64,000 nucleotides of DNA, taken from positions 1 through 64,000 of the forward strand of contig JAAWPV010000079.1 in the NCBI GenBank assembly GCA_022800215.1, given 5' to 3'. Below: more notes on the stretch, generated by a model. It was not told where the DNA came from. It made no database searches and saw only the letters and a program-made list of their open reading frames with translations. The stretch is not shown here. This DNA comes from Oscillospiraceae bacterium. GTDB lineage: Bacteria > Bacillota > Clostridia > Oscillospirales > Oscillospiraceae. Position 1 is the first letter of the stretch.

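Noticed and set aside
63943..63945. GTG at 63945 as the start of the giant gene
   Set aside because: The frame is open upstream to the window edge, no Shine-Dalgarno is present, and there is no signal peptide after it; it lies inside a propeller.
36870..64000. Recurring short strings such as cccaactggcc, considered as a CRISPR array or dispersed DNA repeat
   Set aside because: They encode the G-Q-L-G turn of RCC1 blades, occur in frame at about 150-base blade spacing with irregular flanks, and vary at synonymous positions.
5656..64000. RCC1 repeats as a sign of a eukaryotic-type guanine nucleotide exchange factor
   Set aside because: Bacterial RCC1 arrays are common in surface proteins, and nothing in the context suggests Ran or chromatin-related function.

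Overview
The window is almost entirely two minus-strand genes for very large, repeat-built extracellular proteins. The larger one fills 5656-64000 and is still open at the right edge: at least 19,447 sense codons without a stop or frameshift, with its N-terminus outside the window. Downstream of it lies a second secreted protein of about 1,741 residues (214-5439). A strong intrinsic terminator and a separate sigma-A type promoter lie between them, so they are neighbours rather than one transcript. No tRNA, rRNA, insertion sequence or CRISPR array was seen.

Layout of the giant protein, N- to C-terminal (right to left). (1) 64000-36870 is a beaded chain of RCC1 beta-propellers. Counted by eye, every stretch between two Ig-like (BIg2-type) spacer domains holds seven RCC1 blades, giving 14 complete propellers plus the end of another at the window edge. 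One propeller is interrupted by a helical/coiled-coil insert of about 450 residues (46640-48005). Eight zinc-ribbon-like inserts sit in one and the same loop of the RCC1 blade. (2) 36870-31700 is a transition zone: unclassified beta-rich sequence, a short helical spacer, one more zinc-ribbon motif and a tandem G-x-Y-D / G-N-Y-V-G repeat. (3) 31700-7560 is an array of more than 50 cadherin-like/Ig-like beta-sandwich domains. (4) 7560-5656 is the C-terminal tail: a carboxypeptidase-regulatory-like domain, a dockerin-type calcium loop, an acidic region, a Glu-Glu-Pro linker, and a second dockerin-type calcium loop close to the stop.

The smaller protein has a clear signal peptide, a possible cohesin-like N-terminal beta domain, a string of beta domains (one like choice-of-anchor D, one like an InlB B-repeat), and a C-terminal dockerin-like pair. 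The same Tyr-rich short repeat occurs in both proteins. Dockerin-type ends on both, a possible cohesin-like module on one, and gene adjacency suggest an assembled cell-surface or extracellular complex; this is inference.

The organism is most likely a Gram-positive Clostridia-type bacterium (Bacillota; perhaps an Oscillospirales-like gut or rumen lineage). The reasons are the TTGACA promoter with an extended -10, the G-rich Shine-Dalgarno, the signal peptide style, the dockerin modules and a GC content of about 50-55% by eye. No enzyme active site, LPXTG motif or SLH domain was seen in the visible part, so the likely roles are adhesion, scaffolding or recognition, and the anchoring mode is unknown.
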